64,000 nucleotides of DNA from Pteria penguin (lineage: Eukaryota; Mollusca; Bivalvia; Pterioida; Pteriidae): assembly GCA_035048485.1 (NCBI GenBank), contig CM068586.1, positions 54,427,667 through 54,491,666 on the forward strand, in the 5' to 3' direction. The translations under genes were made by a program, and so were the position numbers. The notes beneath the pieces were generated by a model, which searched no databases, was not told the origin of the DNA, and was given only the letters and a program-made list of their open reading frames with translations. Shown in pieces: positions 1-32,503 of the stretch. Position 1 is the stretch's first letter, and every line of letters starts with the position of its first letter.

Positions 1-480
1 CTCAGTCGGTACTGTGCTTGTCTAGAGGCCTGGAAGTGCCGGGTCCGAGTCCAATCCTCTGCTCACTGATGTCCTGTCTTTGGTACTCCTCGACAAATTC
101 TGATATCCGACATCGGCGAGATAGGCCGAATGAAAAGACGACGGCAGACAAATATTTACTCTTTATATCGTACGTTGTCAATAAAAAAACGAAAAGGGAC
201 TAACTAAGGATTTACTAAGAGCACAGAAAAGAGGTTCAGGGACCACGTCACGTGATCCACAAACTCCTCAAGTCAACTCCTCATCCATATCGACAATCGT
301 ATAGCTTAATTATATATACAGTGGCCTAACAAGGGATTCGAACCTGAGACATATAATACAGACAAACCTTAACCGCCATGTACACCCAGACAACCCTTTT
401 TAACCTATACAGATTGCATAACAAAGGCGCAACCTAGGATCGGACACAGGTCGCATCGTATCGCAAGCCAATATCTTGAC
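1..480. repeat. Degenerate tRNA-like repeat fragments
   Basis: A B-box-like gggtccgagtcc at about 40-52 (+) and a reversed gattcgaacc at about 335-345 (-) look like remnants of tRNA-derived repeats. No full element can be delimited. Confidence 0.3.
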
Positions 481-3211
481 CAGTACATTAATAATAAAGT
501 GTTATGAAGACAAAATACATTTTAGCCACAACATTACATGTTAAATGACACTGATCTAAACAGTCCCTGACCTGTACTTGCCCTCGTATTCGTCTCGTAT
601 GTTCCTCGCCTTTCGTCAACGACTGCCGTCGTGCTATTCAGTGTACAGTCATTTCCGCATTGAAGAATTGCCCGTAAAGTACGTACACTTCCCCCACATA
701 ACTTTCATAACAACATTACCTTGTATGGATGACAAAAACTTTCGCTTCGACACAAACTCCACGGAATTGAAAGTTCTATCTATCTGAAGGACTCACGAAC
801 ATGCAGATTTTATATACATATAGATAAATCTTCCTCAAAACTTAAAATTTCCCTTCTCATAGGTTTTAAGTATATGTACATGTGGATCTAAAGTGTGTGC
901 CTTCTACATTTCGATGACTTTTTAAGGAGACAGACCCTATTAAATGATATGACGCCCGAGGCATGTGTATCTTTTGTATTTTGACCTGCCTGCATTCCAC
1001 TAATGTGTAGACAATTGGCCAAACACTCAGGTGTGACAACCTGTCATTCCGCACATAACTTCTCCAACTAGTCACATGGAAGCTAAAAAATCTCTTTAAA
1101 TTATTCCACTGAAATTAAAGGCCTTCCCCACAAACGATTGCTATTATCTATTTGTTTATAGTGCAGCGTTACATATATGGTAATGTTTTGATTTTCTTGT
1201 GAAATATCAATATGCAATTGCATGGGCGTGGGCAACAAATAAGAAAATAAGGAGAAAAGGCAACACCTTTTATCTATTTTCGATGGCCTGAGTTGGAGTT
1301 AAAAATTTTTACGAAACATTTCTTTCTATGATCAACCCCCCCCCCCCCCCTTTCCAAGCCCACGCCGAAGTCCACTAGCAGTCAAAGACCCTTTTCCTTT
1401 TCCTTGAAGTTTTGCATTTTGCACACTTTTTAATATCAGTTGTATGACAACCGACCTTTTTAAGATTACGAAGAAAACATTTCCGCTCTTCCACTAACAC
1501 CCACTTTTTTTTCTAAAATCCGATATCTGTACTGTACGAGATTGCATTTTAGATGTTGATAATTTTTGTTTTCCCCCCTTTTTTTCGTCCTATAATCTCA
1601 ATATACTTATTGAATACTTTTCCCCAAACGTTTCCAGATACATGTAATTACTAATATCAGGAACGTTTATACAGAGACAATGAATGTCTCTGGTATACCA
1701 TTGCAGTTGTAAGTATCTGCTTGATCAAGGGCATAGGAAGCGGAACGGTGGGGGCGGGAGGGGGGGGGGACTTTTTGTCTTTAGAAATAACGCCACCTAA
1801 AGAAAATACCCCCCCCCCCTTTCTGAACACCGAAACAAAGATAAGAGTGCGTTTGCATCCCACCCCACTTTGACTGCTCTACACGCATACGGCTATCATG
1901 TAATTTAAATTAGGATGTAAATATCAACTTGAGAAAAATTCAAACTAAAATTACAACCCCCCCCCCCCCCCCCAAAAAAAAATATTATGATAAGCCCCGC
2001 CAATGAATTGTTTTTATTAATTCACCAAGAAATCTAGAGGTTATTTAATATTCACTATCGTGACAATGTATCATTTGTTGGGACTTTCTGAACTTTTAGT
2101 CTCTCACAGTAATTTTATAGTACTGTATAAATTTTACAGTAGTCAAACAGATCGAGGCATAAAAAAGTAAAGGGTACCCAACCAATCTATCAATGTCTAC
2201 GTAAGGGGACAGGTTTTTAAAGTATGGAAGAAATAAGCAGATTTTTGTAGCTGTAGGTCAAGCGTTCTATGTGGTCAAGAGTTCTATATGGTCAAGCGTC
2301 CTATATGGTCAAGCTTTCTATACGTCTGGTTTCGTATTTATTGGGAGTTGGATGGCAAAATTTTCGAATATTGTAATATTATGGGGTAAACTAATACACA
2401 AAACAGGAATGAATGAATAAATGATGAATGAATGAATGAAATATTCCTATAAAAACAACATACCAACAAAGGGTCATATTAGGACAAATGAATGTACGGA
2501 ATGGAGGGGGGGGGAATACCGGTAGCACTGGGGCCACGATTTTTCCCCTGAATTAGGATAAGCAAAATATTTAAAACATTCTACGTGGATTTTCTATAAC
2601 GACTCCAAAGAATCGAGATGTCTATGTACATGCAATTATATATATGTACACGGTGGCGGATCCAGGATTTCCGAAAGGGGGAACACATGGTGACGGATCC
2701 AGGATTTCCGAAAAGGGGGGGGGGGGCACATGTGTATTAGCCAAACTACTCAGCAATTTTTTGTGCAAAATATAGATTTTTACTTGTAAATATGTGGCGA
2801 AAAGCCACTAGTACAAATATATATTTATTCATTTAATACCTTCTGCACATTTTTCGTCAACTTTTTGAGATCGCTGTTTACAGCAAGTTGAAGTGGACCG
2901 TCATTGGTTCAATTTTAGACGGATGCCTGCTTTAAGATTTGTTGAACCGTTGATGATGATGATGATGTTTAGGAGATTATCGACGTTTTAACACTGATAT
3001 TTGGTCATGTCGTGTATATAGGTCTCAATCTTTACCTAAAGTTATCGTTCTCTACCCAAAGATACTATTTCCACACGAAGTAACATTGTAAATAAAATTT
3101 GCGATTCAACATCGTCGAAAATCCATGGTTGATGGATGGTCGCGCGTCCCTCACCGCGGAGAAGTGTAATTAATCCAGACCACGAGGGGAAAGGGGGAGA
3201 TAACTTCCTAC
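481..3211. other. Upstream non-coding DNA with simple repeats
   Basis: No gene was recognised. Poly-C/G runs occur at about 1337-1350, 1750-1769, 1810-1819 and 1957-1973. A roughly 18-bp repeat (tatatggtcaagcgttc-like, four copies) spans about 2253-2328, an (ATGA)-type run about 2405-2440, and two copies of a ggatccaggatttccgaaa motif lie at about 2656-2718. Confidence 0.5.
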
Positions 3212-3720
3212 TAGAGATGTAACTTCTCACCATACGATACGTATCACGATGCTTGATCAATGATACGATACGTACCACGATACTTGAACAATGATGCGAT
3301 ACGTATCACGATATTTGAACAATGATATGATACGTATCACGACTCTTGAACAACGTATCATGATACTTGAACAATAAAAAAAAATCAGTTTTATGATTTA
3401 TTGCAATATAGTTTCATGAAGTATCCAAAAATGTTTTAAGGAAAAAAAAAGACATACATAACAAGTTAGACTATAGAGATGAAATTCAAATAGACCAAAA
3501 AACCCTCCATAAAACATATTCTGACAGTTAATTTATTTGTTTGTTTTCGTAAAATTGACTTTGTTTGAAACATTTATATATATCATTGAAATTGTTACAA
3601 AATAAAGAAGGGGATTGCAGTATCGTTTGAGCTTCTACCCACATATCGTGTATCGTATCGTTGCCTATGTATCGCGATATAATATTGTATTGCGGTATAT
3701 CGTTATGTCCTTACTCCCTA
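3212..3720. mobile_element. Possible hAT-like miniature element with a 33-bp minisatellite at one end
   Basis: The ends read TAGAGATGTAAC on the left and, reverse-complemented, TAGGGAGTAAGGACATAACG on the right. Both run into ATACGATACG-type sequence, as in miniature elements with 'TAGRG.TGTAACGATAC' ends. Four or five degenerate copies of a unit of about 33 bp (cgatacttgaacaatgat plus gatacgtatca) fill 3225-3365. No target duplication was confirmed. Confidence 0.35.
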
Positions 3721-3937
3721 CAATACAGATATGATGCTGGAATGGGGTATACCTCAAAGGCAATTCAATAATAAAACTTTGGAATAGAGCAAATTGCACT
3801 ATTTACGAGGAGTAATGTTGAAATTTGACAACATACCTATACATATACATGTAGATAGCAATTGTAAGTATTAGATATTGCATACAGCAAAGTTAGATAT
3901 TAAAAGTATTTGCAAAGAGCAAGGTGGTTGTTGTTTA

Positions 3938-4090
<153 letters not shown>

Positions 4091-4381
4091 TAAGTGTAAA
4101 AGTTCCTTGGTACAGAGATTATATAATTAAATAAAAAAGTTGAGAAAGTCACATTTTTCTATGAATTCATTCTGTTATCGCTTTCGCCATGTTGGCTCTT
4201 CAGACAGAATATGTTATGATAAACAAAGTTAGATATATTATGACGTCACGTCATTATGACATAAAAAAATGCAAAAAGAAAAAAATTATCATATATATTT
4301 AAATTAATATACATGTATAATCATAACTAAAACATCTCCAAAGAGGTTGTGATATACTATACTATAATATACTATACTATA

Positions 4382-5130
<749 letters not shown>

Positions 5131-5510
5131 GCCTGTCTATATAGGATACTTGTTTTAATGATTAATGTCAGGGATGATAGGCAATACATTGTATAAGAAG
5201 AAGAGAGGGGGGGGGGGGCTACAGAATATGTTAAATTTCACTGAAAAGCAAATGATAAATTACTTTTATTGATAAATTACTTTTATAATTCATGTATTTC
5301 ATGATATATGGGGCAGCTGGAATTAAAAAATTTCAAATTTTAGGAATAGAGTCTATAAACCTAGAGATTTAGTACAAGAACCTCCATCTCCCTAAAACAA
5401 TTAACACTCTACACCCACCAACCTCACCCCCAAAAATTTAATGACAGAATAGGAGGTAGAGGAAAAGAAAGTGATGGGAAGAGTGGAAGCAGAGGAGCAA
5501 GAACGACAAG

Positions 5511-5885
5511 CAATCTGATTAAAACCATATCTTTAATTATTTCTTCTTTATTTGTCCCATTGCGGATAAAGAACTCCATGAACGGTCATGTTCTGGTGAA
5601 CTCTGATGACGTTTCAATCACCGAAACCGTTATTTCCCATGGCCAATCAATGACTCGGCTAGGCACGTGATAGTGACGCAATATGTAACAAACACTGTTC
5701 AAAAACTACCTTGTGGGTCATGCACTCTGTGAATGTTAATTTCATCCCTGGGAATTTGTAGCCGATCCACTGATTGGCTGAAAATCAGAGTTCACCAGAA
5801 CATGACCCCTTACGGAGTTTTGCCAGATCTTTATCTGCACTAGGACAAATAGAGAAGCGGAATAAAGATATGTTTTAATCAGATT
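5511..5885. mobile_element. Long-TIR miniature element, copy 1
   Basis: The ends form imperfect inverted repeats of about 105-115 bp that start AATCTGATTAAAAC. The element is flanked by an exact 11-bp direct repeat, agaacgacaag, at 5500-5510 and 5886-5896. It has no coding capacity. Confidence 0.85.
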
Positions 5886-6225
5886 AGAACGACAAGGTGA
5901 AGGAAGTGGAGCTTGAGAGCAATACCTCCTGCCTGTTCATTCACACACAAAATCTCAATAATATCAACATAATCAAGGTCAAAGTTTTATGCATTACATT
6001 ACATTTAGCAATAAAAAAAATCATGATACCAGATGTATCCTGCCATCTGTTTTCATTCAATAATCAGAGTATATATAGGTCTATATATATCATATACAAG
6101 ATATCTATAATCTAGTGTATTTTGCTTTGATTGATAGCTCACCATGCTCAATTTGTTTATACATTAAGAACTATATGAGTATGTGATAATTCAAAATCTA
6201 TATTTCTACATGTACATTAAGTGAA

Positions 6226-7331
6226 CAAGAGGCCCAAGTGGGTCTACATAGCTCATTTTATTGACTGTTCAACTCTTAAAACTTCATTATATAATATAAT
6301 TGATCAGCTTTCTTGTTTCTTGTACAAGACATGTCCAAGGTTTAACACATAAATTTTACAAAAAAGATCAATATGGATAAATGTATGTAAAAGTATTTAC
6401 AAATATTTTATCCTGTCGCAGTTTCACTTCTGGCTTTGGAAAATTTTGTGCATATGAAATACACTATTAAAATTGCTAAAATAATAATATAAACATTCAT
6501 ATTAAAATACCTTAATAGAAAATAATCTCAAAATGGGAAAGAAAATATACCTGGGTATACATCATTATCAAAGCACCACATGAAATCTATCATAATTTGC
6601 ACTGCACTCATGACATAATAGTGCATAGTGTCATATTCAAATTTCAGTAAGAACAATTATCAAGAGAATGTACATGCCATCATGCATGCATTAGTAACTA
6701 CTCATATAAGTGCATCCTTATTAGCATCGACAGTAATGAAGGCGAATGTAAACATGGCAAAACAGGAGCCCGGAAGCTGAATTTATTTTTTTGTAATCTT
6801 CAAATTTCATTTCCTGCATCATGCATTTTCTAATCTAGTGACGATTTACAAGTTAAATTAATAAATGTTTATAAATCTGTGAATGGTGAGTGTAGATTCG
6901 ATAACATGGAACCTATTAATATGACAATTTCACCAACCTTTCTATGTCAAGCCGGCAAGCCCTCATAAAACCTACTTTCTGCTACTCCCTCCTTCTAAAA
7001 AGCCTCTCAAGTTAAGAGTTATCTTCCTTATTGACTGGGAAAGTATTATAAGGGGAAAGTCCAGGTAAAGAAAATATTGTATAATAGTCAATAAAATAAT
7101 CTATGATTATTCTGTGGGTTAGGATAGTAACCGGGTGCAAAAAAATACATATTTTACTAATATATCTTAAATTATTTTTCATTTTTTAATTAGAGTTGTC
7201 TTTCTTGATTTATTTTTATCCAATAGAATTGAAGTAAATTTTCACTGTGATCGAGCAAACTGGACGAGGGAATGGATGAAAGTTGTTGATGACACATGTC
7301 TACCTTGGATATTATCGAATAGGTAGTCAAG
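6226..7331. other. Region just upstream of the SCaMC start codon
   Basis: A fragment of the 'aacaagaggcccaagtggg' dispersed repeat lies at 6226-6256. No TATA box, CpG-rich block or other promoter signature could be identified with confidence. A possible 3' splice site before about 7191 would make 7191-7331 part of the 5' UTR. Confidence 0.3.
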
Positions 7332-24803
<17,472 letters not shown>

Positions 24804-26637
24804 CTCTTGTGATCGTTGTGCCTGCCGAAATCTCTCTCAGCTGTGATGGTAGAATACACACACATATAGCAATCTACTACTAGCACATTTTGATATTTTT
24901 TTTTTGTTCTAGAGACTGTAATAGATTTTGTGTATCTAGTTGTCATATCATTCATGTTTGTTCTGGTGTCTTTACCTGATGGATGTCGTATCTCCAGTCT
25001 TAGCGATGATGTGTAAATTTTGTGTTGCTCTCAAATTTAAATTGTCTGAAAGTTCATCGAAAGCAGTACAAGTACTAAGTATCAACTCGGTGTAAGTCTA
25101 CCTCAAAGTGATTTGTTTGAAGCTGTATAAGTATGGTGTCTGATTGTATGGCCACCTAGTAACAAGTCTGATCCTCGGCCAGAGGTGTGGTTGGCCAGAA
25201 GAGTGATAGTCAGTCTGAGGTGTGATGGTTGGCCAGGTGTGGTGGTGGTTTGCCAGAGGAGTGGTGGTCGGGGGTTCAAGATATTGTACTCCCAACATTT
25301 TAGCCGTTAGCGTCTTTGTTGTGGAATATGTTAATCATGTTAGAAAACCATTCAAGTATTAGTTGAACATACATGACAAATTGTTGGTTGTTCAGCTGTG
25401 CACTTAAGAAATTTTAATATTGATTACTATTAAAGGTTTTATACTGATTTATATTATCTGATATAAAAAGGTCAGAGACATCGTCCTATTTCGACATCGA
25501 CATATTTTTTTCAGACAAATCATTGTTTACCATTTCTGTCTGCAACTGTAAGAGTACCAAAGTCTCCTAACACAATGTATTGACCAGTGGTAGATATTTA
25601 CACACCTAGTTTGAGCTTAGACAGATAAAACTCATTTGTAGAAGTTCATCATTTATGTATAAGAAAATATCGGCTTTAGTTATTTCTATGTGTACTTATG
25701 AAGTCCCAGTTTGTATTACTGTATATATCAAGGTATACATTTATATAGCATATTGCTATGCATTATCCTCACTATTGGTAACGGAAAATCAGATATGTTG
25801 TTTAGTCTCCCATCGGTAAAACCGGAGAGGACAAATGGTTTCCATTCCATCTGTTTGAAGACACTGGTTTTCTGGAATTTTTTGTTGCAACCGTTGAAGT
25901 TATTGACCTTGGACTTGGTAAATTTATGAAATCTGATGGGGGACCTGTATTGCTATTTAGTATACTTGTTTATTATTGAGATACGCATACAGATAAATTG
26001 GACTCTTTTTGTTGCAACTATATATGGTCGTTTACTGCATTTAGCTCTTCACAGTCTGTATCAGTTTTATGTTTGTGATAGGTCATTTCCTGTGTTATTA
26101 AATTGGTACCATTTTGACACTGAACTTAGGCATTTAAATTCTAGATTATTTTGTTGCTTGTGAGTGGTGGACAGGATCTGACATTCCTGTTAAAGGCACT
26201 AATCCTTAATGATTATAATGTTAAGAAAATAAAAAAGAAAATAATAAGGTGCCATTTGCCTTACTGTTGGCCTGTCAACTTTTACTTCATATGCATTTTT
26301 TTTTGACAAAATTCTTAACATTGTAAATTGTGGTTATATTCACTGTAGAAATTTTCCCATCTCAAGATAAAATTCTTTTTTTCATTATTAAAAGAAGCTT
26401 TTGAGAAAATGCCTATTGCAAGTACATGATATCCATCTTTATTTAATCATAATTTTAAACAAATAATAAAATGCACCGAAATGTACTGTGAGAAGTGAAG
26501 TTCTAATATTGTGATTCTGATTTTATGTGATAATTTATTGTAGAGGTAAAACTAGCTGTATAGTATTAAATGTAAGGTTTACAATAATAAAATATAATGT
26601 ACGATTTTTATTATATATTCAAACTTACTCCTCATAC
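24804..26637 (+). other. Probable 3' UTR and downstream flank of SCaMC
   Basis: No coding sequence was recognised after the stop. AATAAA hexamers occur at 26228-26233, 26465-26470 and 26586-26591, just before a MITE at 26638, so the transcript may end within this stretch. Which signal is used cannot be decided from sequence alone. A GT-rich stretch with GGTGTGG-like motifs lies around 25185-25270. Confidence 0.35.
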
Positions 26638-27243
26638 TTAAAGCTGTATACCCTATGTTCACTAGTATAGTGCATATTATAGGTAAATTTATTGTAAATT
26701 GTTTTTATTATATATATATAAGCCTAAAACATATTGAAAAAAGGACCCTTGCAAATGTTGTGATCAAATTTGTCATATTAAGTGAGATATGACTGTCTAA
26801 AACGCAATGTTTGTAAACAGAATCTTTACAAATAACTTCTGCATATTCAATGAGAAGGGATATTCTGGTTATCATGTGATCTAATTCGTAAGCCGCATCA
26901 TGGAGGGCGAGGTAAATAAACTTGACAGGTAACTTAAAAAATCTGCATTCAAGTCTGCTAAAGCTATTATTACTGAAATCGTTTTCTTTTGGAGTCTCCC
27001 TTTTTCTTGTTTGTTTTGATTAAACTGCACATGCACGAAGTCAGGTTATGGTTGTACTTACAAAATGCCCATTTTATTTACGAAATACTTTCTCTTTATT
27101 TTGATATCTCCAAGGGTTTGAAGCACCAAAAATTGTTATTAACACAAAGTTAATGACTTCAGCCATATGAGAAAAATACAGTTTTTGTTTTACATGCTCT
27201 AAATTTGAAATTATACCGTATTCTAGGGTATACAACTTTAATA
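26638..27243. mobile_element. TTAA-flanked MITE, copy 1
   Basis: The left end TTAAAGCTGTATACCCTA and right end TAGGGTATACAACTTTAA are inverted repeats with one mismatch. The interior is about 85-90% like the copy at 32388 by eye. TTAA at both ends could be a target duplication (as in piggyBac-type elements) or part of the repeat. Confidence 0.8.
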
Positions 27244-27258
27244 TTATTGTAGAATTAC

Positions 27259-27259
<1 letters not shown>

Positions 27260-27304
<45 letters not shown>

Positions 27305-27331
27305 TATATATAAATATATATATATATATAA

Positions 27332-27407
<76 letters not shown>
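27260..27407. repeat. (TA)n microsatellite next to the MITE
   Basis: Nearly pure TA with a short (CA)n island at 27292-27304. Confidence 0.97.
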
Positions 27408-27409
<2 letters not shown>

Positions 27410-30242
27410 GAAAGTGTATTCTCTGATTTATATTTGTATAATGATGTCATTGAGGATCCTTTGTAGTAAGTATATAGTAGATAGTATAGAGGGATAACAA
27501 ATTTTTATAGATTTGTAGGTAGTATTTTCAGTGTGTTATTGTAACTAGGTCTACTCAATTAACTTGCCATATCTCGAGATGTATATCCATGTAAGTGAAG
27601 GCCATATATTGTGGCAGGGATTAAATGTTTGTTTCCATCATAAACACACATTCTGATGGTAATAAATTTATGAATTTAGAAAAAAAAAATGAGAATGAAT
27701 GGAGAAGGGGCAATGTTGCTGTTGATATTATTTTGGGTAGTGGAGATTGATGGAGAATATGAAATGTAAATATTTTTGTTGTAGAAAATATTTTATTAAA
27801 AGTACCCAAGTGCATACATGTAACGAGAGATAGTGTGAGTTTCACAGTACTAAATGTAAACTTTTACATTGCTGACATGTTACTGTTCAATAACCTAGTG
27901 CTTGTTATGCCTCCAGACTCTTAAAATTCAGGTGCAGTTAGCTATGGCCAGCATGTCCTATCAGCTTTAATGCTGGCTACAACTTCTTTTTTAATATTAA
28001 TGATAGGCCTTGAAATTTTATGTATCCCATGTGGCGAGACCTTTTTATCGGTAGCAAAATTCATGGCCGCTGCTTGGAGGTATCTGTGTTTCATAAACAC
28101 ATCTTGTTTAATGATTATGGAGATGTAATTAGATATGTGATACCTACTACGGTATCATGAAAAGCATATTAGAGATTTGGTACCATAAAAGCACTATTAC
28201 ATGGCAATAAGTTCAATTATTTATGTCTTCACAGCATTGCCTTGGTTGATGCGACAAAGCTAGGGGTTTATGTTTACGTATTTTTCAAATTCTACATGAA
28301 ATCACCGGCAGGTATTTAAGTTATTGTTATTTAGAACCCTGTGCTCATAAAGATAAGCTACATGTCTACCACAATTTGCAGCTTTGTAGAAACTTTGAAA
28401 TTTATCTAAGGGTACATGCAAGTACATGTATTTTTCAGTTCCACATACAAGACAAAATATTTTAAAGTAGGAAATTTTACAACAGTTAAAACCTATTTAA
28501 GCCAAACCTGTTTTAATGCTTAAAGTGAAGAAAAAAACAAAACCCAAGTTGAAATATATACAGAACAGTCCAGGTGTTTTGTTATTTTTCCACATCTAGG
28601 TACAATTTTAAGAATTACACATTACACAGTGTGTTAATAAGCACAACTGAATTCCCACTGTGACTGGGTGTTTTTCCCACTGAGTTTTGTGCAATTACTC
28701 GAAAACACCTAGTCTGTACTGTACATTTCCTGCATTTGCTGTTTTCAAACCTTACTTGCAATAATTTGTGTTTTGTGAAACTTTGTGTATATGAACATAA
28801 AAATGAACCCCTTGAATCCTTTATAGTTTCTTGTTTACATTGCTTTTTAATATACATTAGTGATAATATGTAGTGTTTGATTTCTAAGTGTATACTTGAG
28901 TTATCATTCATTCTGCAATACATCTGTTAATGTGAGTAAAGTTGTAATGTCTGTATTCATATGGAAACTCCTTGTTAGTGAAGCATGTACTTGCTTATTT
29001 TCTATCATATGTCGTAGTTATCTGTATATTTAGTATAAGTGTGAAGTGTGCCTCCATAAAAGTAGAACAGGCATACGCACCATTATAGAACATTTTAACA
29101 AGGTGAGTTATCTGCCCTTGGGTTTTTTATGCCCTGTCATTGAGAATGATTGGGATATATAGTTTCCCCCTTTCTGTTCTTAAGTCATCATTTTGCTTCT
29201 GCATTCTATCTCTGCAACAGCTGCACATATTGAATTGAAATTTGGTATACTGATACATTATGATAGATTTTAGGCCAAGTTCTGATTTGGTAATTTTTGA
29301 CAGAGTTATGTTCTTGGCACTTAGAAAACTTCCAACAATAAAAGTTTATCTATCTTTGCAATGAATGAATCTGTGGTGTATCAACCCCCTTTTTTTTTTT
29401 TTGTTTTTTAAGGTAGACCACAGCGGAAAACATGTCAGTAACAGAATTGTTCAATGACTATTTTAATTCATTTTGTTTGTCAAATTACTATTTGTCCAGT
29501 AGGCAGTCACGAAATGCAGAAGATGAGAGTACTTATCAGGGGCAGACAACTCCTCTTATTGGAACCTTCTTAACTAGATATGTTGAATATTGTATAGAAA
29601 CCATGCTTTCTGCTTTCTGTGACAACTCATTTCTCATTAACTGCTAAATGTCTTCAGAAGATTATGTATATGAATTGTATGTAAATTGAATGTGGTTTCT
29701 GTAAAGAAAATTAGCATATCTATATCTGTACATTCCATGTACTTGAGATGTTGCGTGAACTTGGTTTTAGGTCATAATTTATTACAAGAAAGGTCGCGTT
29801 TAAAACTCATAGGTCATAAATATTTTGTAAATGTCTTTATATGTAAGACTTTATGGGTCAAAGTTTTTCAATGAGCATACATGTGAAATTTTCTAATACC
29901 AGAAAGTCTGTTTCTGTGGAATTTGGGTAATGAGTGCTACAAGATCCTTCGTTATTTTAGTACGAGAGTTAATCAAGATTGGGATGAAGATAATGAAATG
30001 AACGAGTATCTAGAGCTTTATTATGAATGAAATCTTAACATTTTAATTGTCTCAGTTGACATTTTATATTAAACAAATGAAATTCCTAATATGTATTTTG
30101 TTTTTACTTCTGATTAACATCTTGACATATTGTTTGGGGACAGGTTGATCCTCTGGTAATGTACAGGATTTCAAATCTGACATCAAACATTCAAAGCCAG
30201 CTGTAGTCTCAGATTTGTGTATGTTGGTATACCATCTGTTTT
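27408..30242. other. Intergenic DNA
   Basis: No gene was recognised. A small relic of the dispersed repeat family (gtggcgagacctttttatcg to tttcataaacacatcttg) lies at about 27985-28110. AATAAA occurs near 29338 in caacaataaaag. Confidence 0.5.
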
Positions 30243-32275
30243 TTAGCTCACCTGAGCCAAAGGCTCAAGTAAGCTATAGTCATAGTGCGCCGTCCTTCGT
30301 CGTCATCGTCCGTTGTTAACTTTTTCACATTTTCGACTTCTTCTCTGGAACTACATTGCAGATTTGGATCAAACTTTGTGTAAATGATGTACTCAAGGTC
30401 CCCTACTAAAATTGTGTTCGGGATCCAGATTCCCTCAGGTGGATCCAGGGCGGGGCCAAAAGTGCCCAAAAGGGTACCCCTCTTCAAATATCTTCTCCTC
30501 CAGAACCAGTACATAAATGGGGAAACTAATTGCATTTTAACAATCTATTAAGATGGGTTATTAAATATTGTATTCGGGGTTAAGATCCGTCAAATAGAAA
30601 TTTACGCTTTTTTGACGTGTTTCTGGACTTAGTCATTTCAATGAAGAAAAGTGTCCTGTTTTTCAGTTAATTGATATTGATGATTTCTTAATGACTATTT
30701 TAATCATAATTGTGGTAAGGAATATTATTGTGAAAGAATTTTGTCATTATCTCAATTTTTGGATTTTTTATGAATTTTTAAAGACTTCCAAAAAAAGGTC
30801 GGGGGGTTGCCATTTTTCACATTTTCAACTTTTTCTACAAAACCACATGAAAGATTTTAATGAAACATGGAATACATGAAGTACTAAAAGTCCTCTATCA
30901 ATTTGGTAAATTTCATCCAAATTGGTTAACAGATAATGCCACCATGTCTAAAAAGTAGGTCTCACAATGGTACATATACCACTTGGTAATTGAAATATGG
31001 AGAGTAGCAGTTCAAATCCAGCTGTGGTCAAAATTTTTTTTTTTTTTTTACACATCTGAATAAGTTTTTAGATGTTTCTCAACATTCAACATATGAAATT
31101 AGGAATTTTACATTTAAGACTTCCAAAAAAAAGAGGGGGCCATTTTTCACATTTTCAACTTTTTCTACAAAACTGTTTGAAGGATTTTAATAAATCTTGG
31201 TAGAAATAAGTCACTTATGCTCCTATTCAAATTCTGTTGTTTTCTTCCAGACCTCTTTACAGGTGGCGCCACCATAGTCAAAAGTAGGTCACAAAAGAGT
31301 TCCCTCCTTTAACAATATTCTTTTTCATACGGGCTGTATACAGAGATAAATAGAATGCATAGAAATGATCTAGAGGGATGAGTGAAGACGTATTGTCATT
31401 TTGGTTCCCTTCCAAAATCAAATTTTAGATTTTTTTTCGACATTTCTTTGGACTTGGTGATTCAATGCAGAAAAGTGTCAATTATTTCCTAGTTAATTGA
31501 TAATGATGATTTCTTATGGACTATTGTGATCATAATTATGGTAAGGATTGTTACTTTGAAAGAATTTTGTCAATATCGCAATTTTTGGATTTTCTATGAA
31601 TTTTTTAAGACTTCCAAATGAGGGTGTATAGGAACAATTCAATCACATTTTTCACTTCTGCTGTTATACCACATGAAAGATTTTAATGAAACATGGAATA
31701 CATGAAGTACTAAAGGTCCTCTATCAATTTGGTAAATTTCATCCAAATTGGTTAACAGATAATGCCACCATATCTAAAAAGCTGTTCTCACAATGGTACA
31801 TATACCACTTGGTAATTGAAATATGGAGAGTAGCGGTTCAAATCCAGCTGTGGTCAAAAATGTTTTTTTCATTTCTTTACACATCTAAATAAGTTTTAAG
31901 ATGTTTCTCAACACTCAAAATATGAAATTAGGCAATTTTAAGTTAGATCTGGACAATATTTGAAACAATTGTTGTTCATGACCCAGACTTGAAATCAGTC
32001 AACAAAAGGCCCCACCTAAAGAAAATGACTAACTTGTTGCCCTGAATGACTTCTTGCAGAGACAAAGGAAATGCTTAATATCAAAATCACCTGAAAGGAT
32101 GTGCAAAAAACTGTTGTTTTTTATTCTAGCCTGAAATAAAATTTGACATATTTTCAACATCTGTGTTGACTTAGTCACATTAATGCAAAAATAAATGAAT
32201 TCTTCCTTCATGCATGGCTGATCATCTAGGTACTCAGGTGAGCGATATAGGCCCACTTGGGCCTCTTGTCTTTCT
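30243..32275 (+). mobile_element. About 2-kb dispersed element with internal duplication
   Basis: The element begins with an inverted motif (ctcacctgagccaaaggctc) and ends aggtgagcgatataggccca followed by cttgggcctcttgtc. A segment at about 30661-31100 is repeated at about 31490-31950 (for example gaaacatggaatacatgaag in both). An inverted copy starts at 62751. I recall similar 'aacaagaggcccaagtgggc' ends in bivalve genomes. No transposase was seen. Confidence 0.7.
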
Positions 32276-32280
32276 GTTCT

Positions 32281-32350
32281 TCAGCCGGTGTGGCGTAATG
32301 GATAAGGTGCTGGGCTCTGTGTACACTTTGGATTTGGAGCATCAGTTTAA
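32281..32350 (+). mobile_element. tRNA-like SINE head fragment
   Basis: The head motif agccggtgtggcgtaatggat is followed by diverged sequence, directly after the 2-kb element. Confidence 0.55.
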
Positions 32351-32387
32351 AGACCCAAGTTTTCGCAATGCGCATATGGGACACTAA

Positions 32388-32459
32388 ATTAAAGCTGTAT
32401 ACCCAATGTTCGCTAGTACGGTACATATTATGGGTTAATTTATTCTAAATTGTTTAGAT

Positions 32460-32503
<44 letters not shown>

